From JAMLIA01 sp039810005 (GTDB taxonomy: Bacteria > Chloroflexota > Chloroflexia > Thermomicrobiales > CFX8): 8,629 nucleotides of DNA. The translations under genes were made by a program, and so were the position numbers. This document shows positions 1 to 6,850 of the stretch, one piece after another. Every line of letters begins with the position of its first letter. The first letter of the stretch is position 1. The stretch is taken from NCBI GenBank assembly GCA_039810005.1, contig JBDHWD010000120.1:1-8629 (forward strand), read 5' to 3'. The notes under the pieces are model-generated. The model made no database searches and had not been told where the DNA came from. It saw only the letters and a list, made by a program, of their open reading frames with translations.

Positions 1-421
1 CTTCGTGCGCGAGACGTACCGCCAGGCGCTCGGCGCGGCGGACGACGGTGCGGGCAACATCAAGGACCGCGCCGCTCTGCGTGTCGCCCGGCAGGATGAA
101 GTGCGGCGGCAGTGGCACGTCCGCCTCCAGCGCGTCCGTCTCGGCCTCAATGCGGCTCACGTGGTCGGCACTGATGTGATAACGCTGCTGGGTCATCTCG
201 GGAGTGAATGCGAGCTCGGCCATCATCAGATAGAGATCGCGCTGCACGTCGATCAGAATGCTGCGCGTGCGGTCGGATCTCGCCATCGAGCGTGCCAGCC
301 CGATCACGGACGTCGCCTCATCGATCGTGCCGAATGTCTCGGGACGCTCGGCGAACTTCGGCACGCGGCCGCCCAGCAGGTCGGTATAGCCTTTGTCTCC
401 GCCACGCGTGTAGAACGGCAC
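1..421 (-). CDS. pduO: PduO-type ATP:cob(I)alamin adenosyltransferase, 3' part outside window
   Basis: The protein transfers the adenosyl group of ATP to cob(I)alamin, giving adenosylcobalamin, in the cytoplasm; PduO-type enzymes are trimers. I translated this frame by hand because it begins with GTG at 421-419. It opens MPFYTRGGDKGYTDLLGGRV, the family's N-terminal ATP-binding signature. FGTIDEATSVIGLAR (residues about 30-44) matches the usual GT(V/I)DE..S.IGLA motif. FILPGDTQSGAVLDVARTVVRRAERL (about 107-132) matches the conserved FILPGG...ARTV.RRAER active-site helix. About 140 residues are visible of a family usually 180-200 long, so roughly the last quarter lies beyond base 1. A GGAGG five bases upstream fixes the start. 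It is divergent from the S41 gene, with a hairpin in its leader. Family assignment is firm; which cobalamin-dependent pathway it serves cannot be seen. Confidence 0.93.
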   Translation of the reverse strand, partial: MPFYTRGGDKGYTDLLGGRVPKFAERPETFGTIDEATSVIGLARSMARSDRTRSILIDVQRDLYLMMAELAFTPEMTQQRYHISADHVSRIEAETDALEADVPLPPHFILPGDTQSGAVLDVARTVVRRAERLAVRLAHE

Positions 422-426
422 CTGAT

Positions 427-431
427 CCTCC
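427..431 (-). promoter_or_regulatory. Shine-Dalgarno of the cobalamin adenosyltransferase
   Basis: The minus strand reads GGAGG, then ATCAG, then GTG. This perfect five-base match with a five-base spacer decides the GTG start over any ATG further upstream. Confidence 0.85.
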
Positions 432-507
432 GATACCTGACGCGAATCTCGTTCTCACCGTACTCTCGGATCGGATGCTGTGCAATGTCCTTGCTGGAGA
501 AAAGGGG

Positions 508-541
508 GAGAGCCTGCCAGGTGCGCATCTGGCAGGCTCTC
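508..541 (-). terminator. Terminator-like hairpin in the adenosyltransferase leader
   Basis: Bases 508-520 and 529-541 form a perfect 13-bp inverted repeat (GAGAGCCTGCCAG and its complement) around an 8-base loop. On the minus strand the hairpin is followed at once by CCCCCTTTTCT, a moderate intrinsic-terminator tail; on the plus strand it is followed by a G-rich stretch with no T run. It therefore best fits a leftward terminator or attenuator. It sits 87 bases upstream of the GTG at 421, with no convincing minus-strand gene between it and the divergent S41 gene. That suggests leader attenuation or the 3' end of a short RNA rather than the end of a protein gene. Confidence 0.6.
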
Positions 542-797
542 TGGGGTCCGATCCCGATTACACGCGGGACCGACGTGTGGGGGTAGGGGGTGGTTGGTTG
601 TCAGCGTTATTTGAACGCTGTAGTTACTATGGACCCTGTTGCTGAACCGTGTATGACCCGAACCTGAAATCTGGCTGAAATCTTCTGGCGGGCCGAAGCG
701 GCGCTTCAGCGGTCCGTATACTTGCCAGGCAACACCCTTGCCGATGTCCGGCACGCGCCCGCGACGGACCCGAACCGAGCAGAGACGACATCAAGCA
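542..797. other. Divergent intergenic region with possible promoter and operator
   Basis: With the leader of the leftward gene, this stretch separates two divergent genes, so both promoters should lie here. The best plus-strand candidate is TTGTCA (598-603), 17 bases, then TAGTTA (621-626); its -10 box is poor. A 7-bp inverted repeat, CAGCGTT (602-608) and AACGCTG (614-620), lies in the spacer and could be an operator. ACACG (560-564) and CGTGT (574-578) could pair in a leftward leader RNA. Short open frames here have no recognisable content. No cobalamin-riboswitch B12 box was found on the minus strand. Confidence 0.35.
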
Positions 798-2159
798 ATG
801 AACACACCTGAGTATCCAGACACGCCGCAGGCCGGAGAGCCACCCGCGCAACCAGCAACGCAGCCGCCTGCCCTACCATCGCCACCGCAGCGCAACGGCT
901 CCGGCGGGGCAGTCAAGGCAGTCGTGTCGTTTGTCGCACTCAGCCTGCTGCTGTTTGTCTTCGCTGGCGGCATGCTGTTCCAGCGCTTTGTCGTCGATCC
1001 GCCGAGCAGCGGTGCGAGCGCAGCCGAGAACAGCGGCAGTGGCCCGGAAACGATCAACCAGGTCTGGGATCTGATTCAGGATCAGTTTGTCGATCAGGAG
1101 GCGATCGACAACGACCAGATGACCAGCGCTGCGATTGAGGGCATGCTGGAGACCCTTCATGATGAAGGGCACACCCGCTACCTGACCGCCGAAGAGAGCC
1201 AGGCACAGTCCGAGTCGCTCTCCGGGGAGTACGTCGGTGTTGGCATTCAGGTCGAGCAGCGCGACGAGGGCATCGTCGTCGTTGCGCCGATCGACGGCTC
1301 GCCTGCAATGGAGGCCGGCATCCGACCGGGTGACGTTCTCGTGTCGGTCGATGGGAAGGATGTCACCGGCCAGTCTGTTGATGACGTGGTGAAGATCATT
1401 CGCGGCCCGGAGGGTACCGACGTTTCGCTGGAGTTCCGCCGCGAAGGCCAGGACGCTACCGTCAAGGTCGTGCTGACTCGGCGAAAGATCGAAGTCTCGT
1501 CCGTCTCCTGGGTGATGCTGGACAACAACACCGCGCTCATCCGCCTCTCGCAGTTCTCGTCCGGCGCTGGTGACGATGTCATCAAGGCGCTCGGCGAGGC
1601 GAAGGAGCAGGGCGCGGCGAGCGTTATCCTTGACCTGCGCAACAACCCGGGCGGCTACGTCAATGAAGCGGTCAAGGTCGCGTCGACCTTCGTGCCGGAG
1701 GGCTCGACGATCTTTATCAGTCAGTTCCGCGACGGCAGCCGCGAGGAGCACACTGCCGACGCACAGGACCAGAATATCGGCAATCTACCGCTGATCGTGC
1801 TGGTCAACGAAGGCTCGGCATCGTCCTCGGAGATCGTCTCCGGCGCGATCCAGGCCAACACACCGAACGCGACGATCATCGGCGAGCGGACCTTCGGCAC
1901 CGGAACCGTCCTGAGCTCGTTCAATCTGGACAACGGCGGGCGGGTCCTGCTCGGCACCGAGCTGTGGCTGACGCCGGATGGTCGGATGATCCGCGACCAC
2001 GGTGTCCGACCGGACGTCATCGTCGGCCTGCGCGATGGTCAGTTTCCGTTCGTGCCGGTCACCAATTCCGGCCCACCGCCCAGCGACCTGAATGACTTCC
2101 AGCTCGAATGGGCGATCAACGTCCTGCAGAACGTCAATGCGACCGCGCCGCAGCCATAG
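798..2159 (+). CDS. Membrane-anchored PDZ/S41-family C-terminal processing peptidase-like protein lacking the usual catalytic Lys
   Basis: The protein is 453 residues from the ATG at 798. A Pro/Gln-rich cytoplasmic tail (about 1-36) is followed by one signal-anchor helix (about 38-61), which should place the rest outside the membrane. Next come the S41 N-terminal helices (INQVWDLIQDQFVD, about 86-99; LHDEGHTRYLT, 120-130), a PDZ domain (about 145-228, GVGI...GIRPGDVLVSVDG) and the S41 core. The core has LDLRNNPGGYV and the nucleophile motif GSASSSEI, with Ser342 the likely nucleophile. CtpA/Prc enzymes normally follow with TFGKG, whose Lys is the general base; here it is TFGTG with Thr368, so the standard Ser/Lys dyad is incomplete. 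The frame is open upstream to an ATG at 738, but 798 gives a normal short cytoplasmic tail. Neither start has a strong Shine-Dalgarno. The next gene follows after 33 bases on the same strand. Confidence 0.9.
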   Translation: MNTPEYPDTPQAGEPPAQPATQPPALPSPPQRNGSGGAVKAVVSFVALSLLLFVFAGGMLFQRFVVDPPSSGASAAENSGSGPETINQVWDLIQDQFVDQEAIDNDQMTSAAIEGMLETLHDEGHTRYLTAEESQAQSESLSGEYVGVGIQVEQRDEGIVVVAPIDGSPAMEAGIRPGDVLVSVDGKDVTGQSVDDVVKIIRGPEGTDVSLEFRREGQDATVKVVLTRRKIEVSSVSWVMLDNNTALIRLSQFSSGAGDDVIKALGEAKEQGAASVILDLRNNPGGYVNEAVKVASTFVPEGSTIFISQFRDGSREEHTADAQDQNIGNLPLIVLVNEGSASSSEIVSGAIQANTPNATIIGERTFGTGTVLSSFNLDNGGRVLLGTELWLTPDGRMIRDHGVRPDVIVGLRDGQFPFVPVTNSGPPPSDLNDFQLEWAINVLQNVNATAPQP

Positions 2160-2192
2160 TGCGGCGCTGGCCGCGCATGAATGGGGCGCGGC

Positions 2193-3806
2193 ATGGCAGA
2201 TAGCTCACATACCACTCCCGACGCCCGGACGACGGCAGTGCTGGCAACGGCGACCGGTGTCGCCGTCGTCGGCCTCTGGGCGGGGCTGTATCAGGCGAAC
2301 CTGACGCCCTATCCGCCCTTCGATCTGGCTGATCTGCTCATTCGCATCGCGCCGGGTGACGCGGCGACCTGGGCGATCGAAACCTTCGGCCACCTCGCCC
2401 AACGGCTCCTGCTGGCGTTCGGCGTCCTCATCTGGATCGCTGCCTGGCCGTTGGTCGCGCTCACCACCGGTCACCGCAAGCTCTCTGGCTGCGCCACCGC
2501 TGCGGGTGGATCGCTCGTCGCGGCGCTGGCACTGGCACGCTGGGCAGGCGAAGCCGACAGCGCCGGGCGCCTGCTCTGGCTGGCCGTCGCATTCGGTGGG
2601 TCAGCTGCACTCGGCGGCTTCCTGCTGTACCGCCTGCTCGATACGCTGGAGGTGCTGCGCTCCGAGCAGCACCGTGCGGCACTGGAAAGCTGGCTCTATC
2701 AGCCGGGCGACGCTGGTCGACGACAGCTCCTGCGACAGGCGGCGCTGGTCGCGTTCGGGCTGGGGATCGGCGGGCTCGCGGTCGGCCGCATCGGCGGTGC
2801 GATTCTGCGACCGGACGCGCCGACGGCAGCCGGGCAGGCGCTGACGTCCGTCCAGGCCGCGGACGCAGCGTCAGGCGCCACGCCACCCGGCGAAGTCATC
2901 CCCGACAGCGGCGACTTCCCAGCGCCAGAAGGCATACCGCCGCGCTATACACCGAACGAGAACTTCTATCTCGTCGACATCTCGACGCGCGATCCCAACA
3001 TCGTCGAGGACGGCTGGTCGCTGACAATCGGCGGGCTGGTCGAGCGCGAGATCATGTTCGGATGGCAGGATCTGCTGGCGCTACCGGCCGTCGAGCAGGA
3101 CGGCACGCTCATGTGCATCTCGTTCACTTACGACAGCGGACTGATCTCAACGACACGCTGGACCGGTGTACCGCTCCGCGACGTGCTGCAGCAGGCCGGC
3201 ATCCAGGATGGCGTCGTTGACCTCGTCTGCAACGGCGCGGGCGGCTACTCCGACTCGATCCCGCTGGCCAAGGCGCTGGAACCAACGACACTGTTGGTCT
3301 ACGGCATGAACGGCACGACGCTACCGCGCAGCCACGGCTTCCCCTGCCGCCTGTATGTCCCGAACCTGTACGGCGAGAAGAATGTGAAGTGGCTGGAGCG
3401 TATCGAGCTCGTCGATCACAACTATGAGGGCTACTGGCAGGAGCGTGGCTGGACCGATGACGCGACGATCCAGGTCATCTCGACCATCGAGACGCCACGC
3501 GGCACAGTCCAGCCGGACGCAGACGGTATTGTCCCGCTGGGCGGCATCGCCTTCGCCGGATCACGCGGCATCGAGCGGGTAGACGTGCGGATCGATGACG
3601 GCGAATGGCTGGCCACCGAGGTGGAACCGTATGAGCCTGCCTTCGTCTGGCAGCGCTGGCGCTACGACTGGCATGCGCCGACCGGCGAACATCGGGTCAC
3701 GGTCCGGGCGGTCGACGGCGCGGGGCAGGTGCAGATTGAGGCCGAGGCCGACCCGCATCCCAACGGCATGACCGGCTATCAGTCGGTGCGGCTGGTCGTT
3801 GCCTGA
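2193..3806 (+). CDS. Membrane-anchored sulfite-oxidase-family molybdopterin oxidoreductase
   Basis: The protein is 537 residues from the ATG at 2193; an ATG at 2181 would add four residues, and GGGG before 2193 favours the shorter form. The N-terminal third is membrane-embedded, with hydrophobic segments at about 14-33, 70-92, 103-117, 126-148 and 181-203. The last is preceded by GRRQLLR (Arg176-Arg177), resembling an internal twin-arginine motif. From about 255 the sulfite-oxidase fold is clear. TLMCISF holds the likely Mo-ligating Cys308, RWTGVPLRDVL follows, and HGFPCRLYVPNLYGEKNVKWLERIEL (381-406) matches the family's pterin/substrate region. The tail (about 435-537) resembles the Mo-co dimerisation domain. 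It should act outside the cytoplasmic membrane with a molybdenum cofactor. The substrate is unknown: sulfite, sulfoxide and YedY-like roles are all possible. No cytochrome partner gene lies beside it. Confidence 0.9.
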   Translation: MADSSHTTPDARTTAVLATATGVAVVGLWAGLYQANLTPYPPFDLADLLIRIAPGDAATWAIETFGHLAQRLLLAFGVLIWIAAWPLVALTTGHRKLSGCATAAGGSLVAALALARWAGEADSAGRLLWLAVAFGGSAALGGFLLYRLLDTLEVLRSEQHRAALESWLYQPGDAGRRQLLRQAALVAFGLGIGGLAVGRIGGAILRPDAPTAAGQALTSVQAADAASGATPPGEVIPDSGDFPAPEGIPPRYTPNENFYLVDISTRDPNIVEDGWSLTIGGLVEREIMFGWQDLLALPAVEQDGTLMCISFTYDSGLISTTRWTGVPLRDVLQQAGIQDGVVDLVCNGAGGYSDSIPLAKALEPTTLLVYGMNGTTLPRSHGFPCRLYVPNLYGEKNVKWLERIELVDHNYEGYWQERGWTDDATIQVISTIETPRGTVQPDADGIVPLGGIAFAGSRGIERVDVRIDDGEWLATEVEPYEPAFVWQRWRYDWHAPTGEHRVTVRAVDGAGQVQIEAEADPHPNGMTGYQSVRLVVA

Positions 3807-4138
3807 TCCGGCTCGCGCCAGCGTGCCCGGCGGGTGGTGAGCAGCCGCGTGACGAGTGACTCGTATTCCTTTATCCGGCCACGCCGCCGCTTCGGCTCAT
3901 CCCAGTGCACGCCCTTCTCGTAGTTGCAGGCGGGATGCGCCAGGCCGAGGTTGAGCAGGTCGTTCGTGCCGCCGCCACGACGGGGCACGATGTGCTCGAC
4001 CGTCGCGCCGATGCCGGTGTGCGAATCGAAGCGCAGCGGTCCGTTACAGATCAGGCACTTGCCGATCCAGTCGCCATCAACCAGGCGAAACGTGTTGTCC
4101 GTTTCGGCAATTGCCTGCATCAATTCGACGCGAGACAT
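3779..4138 (-). CDS. Small HNH endonuclease-like protein
   Basis: The protein is 119 residues, starting MSRVELMQAIAETDNTFRLV. A zinc-knuckle-like CLIC motif is followed by the ββα-metal core: VEHIVPRRGGGTNDLLNLGLAHPACNYEKG, with the expected acidic-His, Asn and His positions and a CN..KG ending. A Lys/Arg-rich tail (PKRRRGRIKEY) could help bind nucleic acid. The start at 4138 is chosen because GGAG and GAGAG lie just upstream and because sequence beyond it does not look protein-coding. The 3' end overlaps the oxidoreductase gene by 28 bases in a convergent arrangement. Stand-alone HNH proteins may be nicking enzymes, parts of mobile elements or housekeeping nucleases. No restriction, toxin or phage genes lie nearby, so its role is open. 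Confidence 0.82.
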   Translation of the reverse strand: MSRVELMQAIAETDNTFRLVDGDWIGKCLICNGPLRFDSHTGIGATVEHIVPRRGGGTNDLLNLGLAHPACNYEKGVHWDEPKRRRGRIKEYESLVTRLLTTRRARWREPDQATTSRTD

Positions 4139-4226
4139 GGACGCTCTCGCTCCAGGCTTCCGTGATAGGCTAGCCATACGCCGCGCCGCGAGGGGCTGGT
4201 CGCGGCTCGATTCAATCACGAAACGT

Positions 4227-4232
4227 AGGAAG
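4227..4232 (+). promoter_or_regulatory. Shine-Dalgarno of the CoA-transferase
   Basis: AGGAAG lies six bases before the ATG at 4239 and supports that start. Confidence 0.7.
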
Positions 4233-4238
4233 TGAACG

Positions 4239-5438
4239 ATGACGGAGAGCAACGGGCCGCTCGACGGCATCCGGGTGCTGGACCTTTCGCGGGTGCTCGC
4301 CGGGCCGTACTGCACGATGACCCTCGGCGACCTCGGCGCAGATGTTATCAAGGTAGAGCAGCCGGGCAAGGGCGATGACACGCGCGCCTGGGGACCGCCC
4401 TGGGCCGGTGGCGAAGCGGGCTATTACCTGACGGTCAATCGCAACAAGCGCAGCATCACGGTCGACATCAAGTCCGAGCAGGGCAAACAGATCATCCGCG
4501 ACCTGGCGCGCGAGAGCGACATCATCGTTGAGAACTTCAAGCACGGCACGTTCGAGCGTCTCGGCCTCGGCTTCGAGGATTTGCGCGTTGACAACCCCGG
4601 GCTGATCTGGGCCAACGTCAGCGGCTACGGCCCGACCGGCCCGCTGGCCAACAAGCCGGGCTACGACTTCATCGCCCAGGGCGAGGCCGGCATCATGGCA
4701 ATCACCGGCGAGCCGGACGGCGAACCGATGAAGGTCGGCGTCGCCATCGTCGACGTCACCGCCGGGCTGTTCGCGACTGTCGGCGTCCTGTCCGCACTGC
4801 ACGCGCGCGAGACCAGCGGCGTCGGCCAGCGCGTCGATGCGTCGCTGTTCACGTCCGCGATCGCCTGGCTGGTCAATGTCGGGCAGAACCACCTCGTCTC
4901 CGGCAAACCGGCCAAGCGCTACGGCAACGCGCACGCCAACATCGTCCCCTACCAGACGTTCCGCGCCCGCGATCAGTACATGACGCTCGGCGTCGGCAAC
5001 GACCGGCAGTTCCAGGCGCTCTGCGCGATCCTCGGCCGCCCCGAGCTGGCGCAGGACGAGCGCTACGCAACGAACTCAGCGCGAGTCGCCAATCGCGAGG
5101 AAATCGTCGGCATCCTGCAGTCGGTTCTGGAGACCGAAGATGCCGACCACTGGATCTCCGCCTGCGACAAGGCCAACATCCCCAGCGGCAAGATCAACAC
5201 GATCGAACAGGTCTTCGAGCATCCCCAGACGCTGGCGCGCGACATGCTGGTTGAGGTTGAGCACCCGACGGCCGGGATGCTGAAGATGGCCGGTATCCCC
5301 TTCGCCATGTCGGAGACGCCGCCGAAGGTGCGACTCGCGCCGCCGCTGCTTGGCCAGCACACCGACGAGGTGCTCCGCGAGCGCCTCGGCTACGACCAGA
5401 CCACCATCGACCAGCTGCGCACAGACGGGATCATCTGA
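4239..5438 (+). CDS. Class III (CaiB/BaiF family) CoA-transferase
   Basis: The enzyme moves CoA between an acyl-CoA and a free carboxylic acid through a mixed-anhydride/thioester on an active-site Asp. The protein is 399 residues, the normal family length. It begins LDGIRVLDLSRVLAGPYCTM.LGDLGADVIKVE, the family's N-terminal signature. NRNKRSITVDIKSEQGK and SDIIVENFKHGTFERLGLGF follow, then SGYGPTGP and KPGYDFIAQGEAG, where Asp143 aligns with the catalytic Asp169 of formyl-CoA transferase. The middle, YGNAHANIVPYQTFRARDQYMTLGVGNDRQFQ, and the Pro-rich end APPLLGQHTDEVL are also typical. Substrates cannot be assigned: formyl-CoA, succinyl-CoA, glutarate-type and malate-type transferases share these motifs. 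Its stop overlaps the next gene's start (TGATG), so the two are probably translated together. Confidence 0.92.
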   Translation: MTESNGPLDGIRVLDLSRVLAGPYCTMTLGDLGADVIKVEQPGKGDDTRAWGPPWAGGEAGYYLTVNRNKRSITVDIKSEQGKQIIRDLARESDIIVENFKHGTFERLGLGFEDLRVDNPGLIWANVSGYGPTGPLANKPGYDFIAQGEAGIMAITGEPDGEPMKVGVAIVDVTAGLFATVGVLSALHARETSGVGQRVDASLFTSAIAWLVNVGQNHLVSGKPAKRYGNAHANIVPYQTFRARDQYMTLGVGNDRQFQALCAILGRPELAQDERYATNSARVANREEIVGILQSVLETEDADHWISACDKANIPSGKINTIEQVFEHPQTLARDMLVEVEHPTAGMLKMAGIPFAMSETPPKVRLAPPLLGQHTDEVLRERLGYDQTTIDQLRTDGII

Positions 5439-6178
5439 TGACAGACGCTGAGGAGCCGACCACCCCGCCGGAGGAGACAGCCGCCGAGCCTGCCGCTGGC
5501 GAATCCAGCCCGAGCCAGCCAACGACGTCGGCCTCTCGCGAGGCGATCCTTGAGCGCATCAGCATCTCGCTGCTGAACGCCGGCATCGTCATGCCGGCGG
5601 CGGAGTTCGTCGCCGCCGTCCGCGCTGCTGCCGGATATCGCGTCAATCCGCGCGAGATTGATATCGCGATCGCCCACCTGCAAAGCGCCGGTATGGACAT
5701 CGACGCCGCAGCCGTCTCCGAGCTCGTCGGCGCAACGCGCGGCGACCGCTCGCAGCGCCAGCAGCGCCACGCCGACGAGTGGCGGGCGCTCGGCGCAACG
5801 ATGTCGCTCAAGGGGCTGGATGGCAGCCCGGCCGGGCAGCGCGACCTGATTGGTGCAGCGCGCGCCGTCGCCGGTCCGCGCGCCACCGACATCCTGCTGC
5901 TGCGCGTGGCGCTGGCCCTCGGCTCGCTGAACGCGCCGTTTGACGCCGCGACGATTGGCGGCATCGCCAAGCGGCTGGCCCGCAGCGCGCCGGACCTGAC
6001 GCCCGACGACATCGCGGCGCTCGTGCGGCGCGAGCTCGGCGCGATGCGCCGCGCCATGCGGCCGCGCGCCAAGCGCCAGTCATCTGTCGGCTCGCGTCGT
6101 ACCGGCAGCCACAAGACCCGCCCTGGCCGTCGCGGCGGTGGCGGCCTCAAGCAGACACTGCGCGAGCGCCGGAAATAA
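5438..6178 (+). CDS. Unrecognised protein with a basic tail, coupled to the CoA-transferase
   Basis: I do not recognise a family. The protein is 246 residues. It has an acidic, Pro/Ala/Glu-rich disordered start (about 1-33), then a helical Ala/Arg-rich centre with two blocks of similar pattern: about 36-87, ILERISISLLNAGIV...REIDIAIAHL, and about 152-202, ILLLRVALALGSL...DDIAALVRREL. These may be a weak internal duplication. A strongly basic Arg/Gly/Lys tail (about 203-246, RRTGSHKTRPGRRGGGG) could contact nucleic acid or ribosomes. No transmembrane segment is seen. The ATG shares a base with the CoA-transferase stop (TGATG), which supports translation and coupling. The TAA stop overlaps the first two bases of the inverted-repeat element downstream, so insertion of that element may have reshaped the end. 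A long antisense frame covers the same DNA but looks like a shadow. Confidence 0.72.
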   Translation: MTDAEEPTTPPEETAAEPAAGESSPSQPTTSASREAILERISISLLNAGIVMPAAEFVAAVRAAAGYRVNPREIDIAIAHLQSAGMDIDAAAVSELVGATRGDRSQRQQRHADEWRALGATMSLKGLDGSPAGQRDLIGAARAVAGPRATDILLLRVALALGSLNAPFDAATIGGIAKRLARSAPDLTPDDIAALVRRELGAMRRAMRPRAKRQSSVGSRRTGSHKTRPGRRGGGGLKQTLRERRK

Positions 6179-6339
6179 TGTAGGGGCGTATCGCATACGC
6201 CCGGCCAGGTCCACGACCACGTCGGAATGTGCCGATGTGTTGGGTTGGTCGGACCGCTCGTCCAATCGCCAACCCTGCCGATTGGCACGCACCACGGTGG
6301 TGGGGGGCTAACCGGGCGTATGCGATACGCCCCTACATT
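6177..6339. mobile_element. 163-bp foldback element, MITE/REPIN-like
   Basis: Bases 6177-6204 and 6312-6339 are perfect 28-bp inverted repeats around a 107-base centre. Each arm is itself a palindrome: GGGCGTAT, a 3-base loop CGC, then ATACGCCC. The centre also pairs inward: GTGCCGAT (6229-6236) with ATTGGCAC (6281-6288, one G-T), and GGGTTGG (6242-6248) with CCAACCC (6269-6275). Much of the unit can therefore fold into one long stem. It fills the gap between two convergent genes and has no coding content. Such architecture is typical of non-autonomous MITEs or of paired REP hairpins (REPINs). No transposase is in the window and I see no clear target-site duplication. It could also act as a bidirectional mRNA 3' stem, although no T tract follows either arm. 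Confidence 0.8.
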
Positions 6340-6364
6340 TCGACGGCGTGCCTCGCGTCCGCGC

Positions 6365-6847
6365 CTACTCCTTCTCTGCTCCCTGCCCGCGCACCGGCTT
6401 GCCGTCGCGGACGAGCTTGGCGGGGCGGGGGATGAGGCGTTGCCAGATCTGGGTGGCGATGATGAGGACGGCGGCGAGCTGGAGAAGCGATGAGATCACC
6501 TCGCCGGCGTCTTGCAGGTTGCCGGTGTGGCCGGCACGGCCGAGCGGCTCGGCGACCACGCGAGTGAGCAGGCCGAGGTTCAGCAGCGCCATGCCGACGA
6601 TCGCGGCGCGTTCGTTGTAGCCGTACGGCAGGTCGGTGTTGCGCTTGCGCGGCAGCAGCCAGTAGCCGACGCCGATGGCAAACTGCAGGAACCAGCCGAC
6701 GAACAGCATGTGGCCGTGGGTTGGCGCAAACCAGAGCCGCCAGCTGCCGGGCACGAGGTCGTCGGAGAGCATCAGCGAGCCCAGGATGACACCCGCCACG
6801 AGCCAGAGCAGCGCAGCGCGCGTATAGAGGATGCTGACGCGATCCAC
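6365..6847 (-). CDS. Four-TM membrane protein with a CcoN/NnrS-like His module
   Basis: The protein is 160 residues, starting at a GTG (6847-6845). Membrane segments are at about 7-27, 44-66, 80-102 and 114-138, with a basic hydrophilic tail. The second segment, PTHGHMLFVGWFLQFAIGVGYWLLPR, carries His44 and His46 and ends in a GV.Y.LLPR motif seen in haem-copper oxidase subunit I-like proteins. The same module occurs in the larger protein encoded just upstream. The gene begins three bases after that protein's stop, with no good Shine-Dalgarno, so translation is probably coupled. It is far too short to be a whole oxidase subunit I (about 12 helices). A haem-binding partner of the upstream protein is the best inference; no cofactor or substrate can be shown. 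It is the last gene before the foldback element. Confidence 0.8.
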   Translation of the reverse strand: MDRVSILYTRAALLWLVAGVILGSLMLSDDLVPGSWRLWFAPTHGHMLFVGWFLQFAIGVGYWLLPRKRNTDLPYGYNERAAIVGMALLNLGLLTRVVAEPLGRAGHTGNLQDAGEVISSLLQLAAVLIIATQIWQRLIPRPAKLVRDGKPVRGQGAEKE

Positions 6848-6850
6848 AGG

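Noticed and set aside
5..586. Plus-strand open frame of 193 codons at the left edge
   Set aside because: The opposite strand encodes unmistakable PduO-type motifs behind a Shine-Dalgarno.
602..620. tRNA T-arm-like GTTCAAAT on the minus strand
   Set aside because: The base after the loop cannot pair with the G53 equivalent, and no acceptor, D or anticodon arms fit around it.
422..797. Cobalamin riboswitch upstream of the adenosyltransferase
   Set aside because: No B12 box or conserved core was found on the minus strand; only a hairpin and short pairings are present.
873..1751. Minus-strand open frame of 292 codons
   Set aside because: It is antisense to the PDZ/S41 gene, whose motifs are clear in the plus frame.
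5431..6288. Minus-strand open frame of 285 codons opposite the unknown coupled gene
   Set aside because: It runs into the foldback element and overlaps the CoA-transferase end. Its product is Arg/Ser/Ala/Pro low-complexity, and the plus-strand frame has a coupled start.
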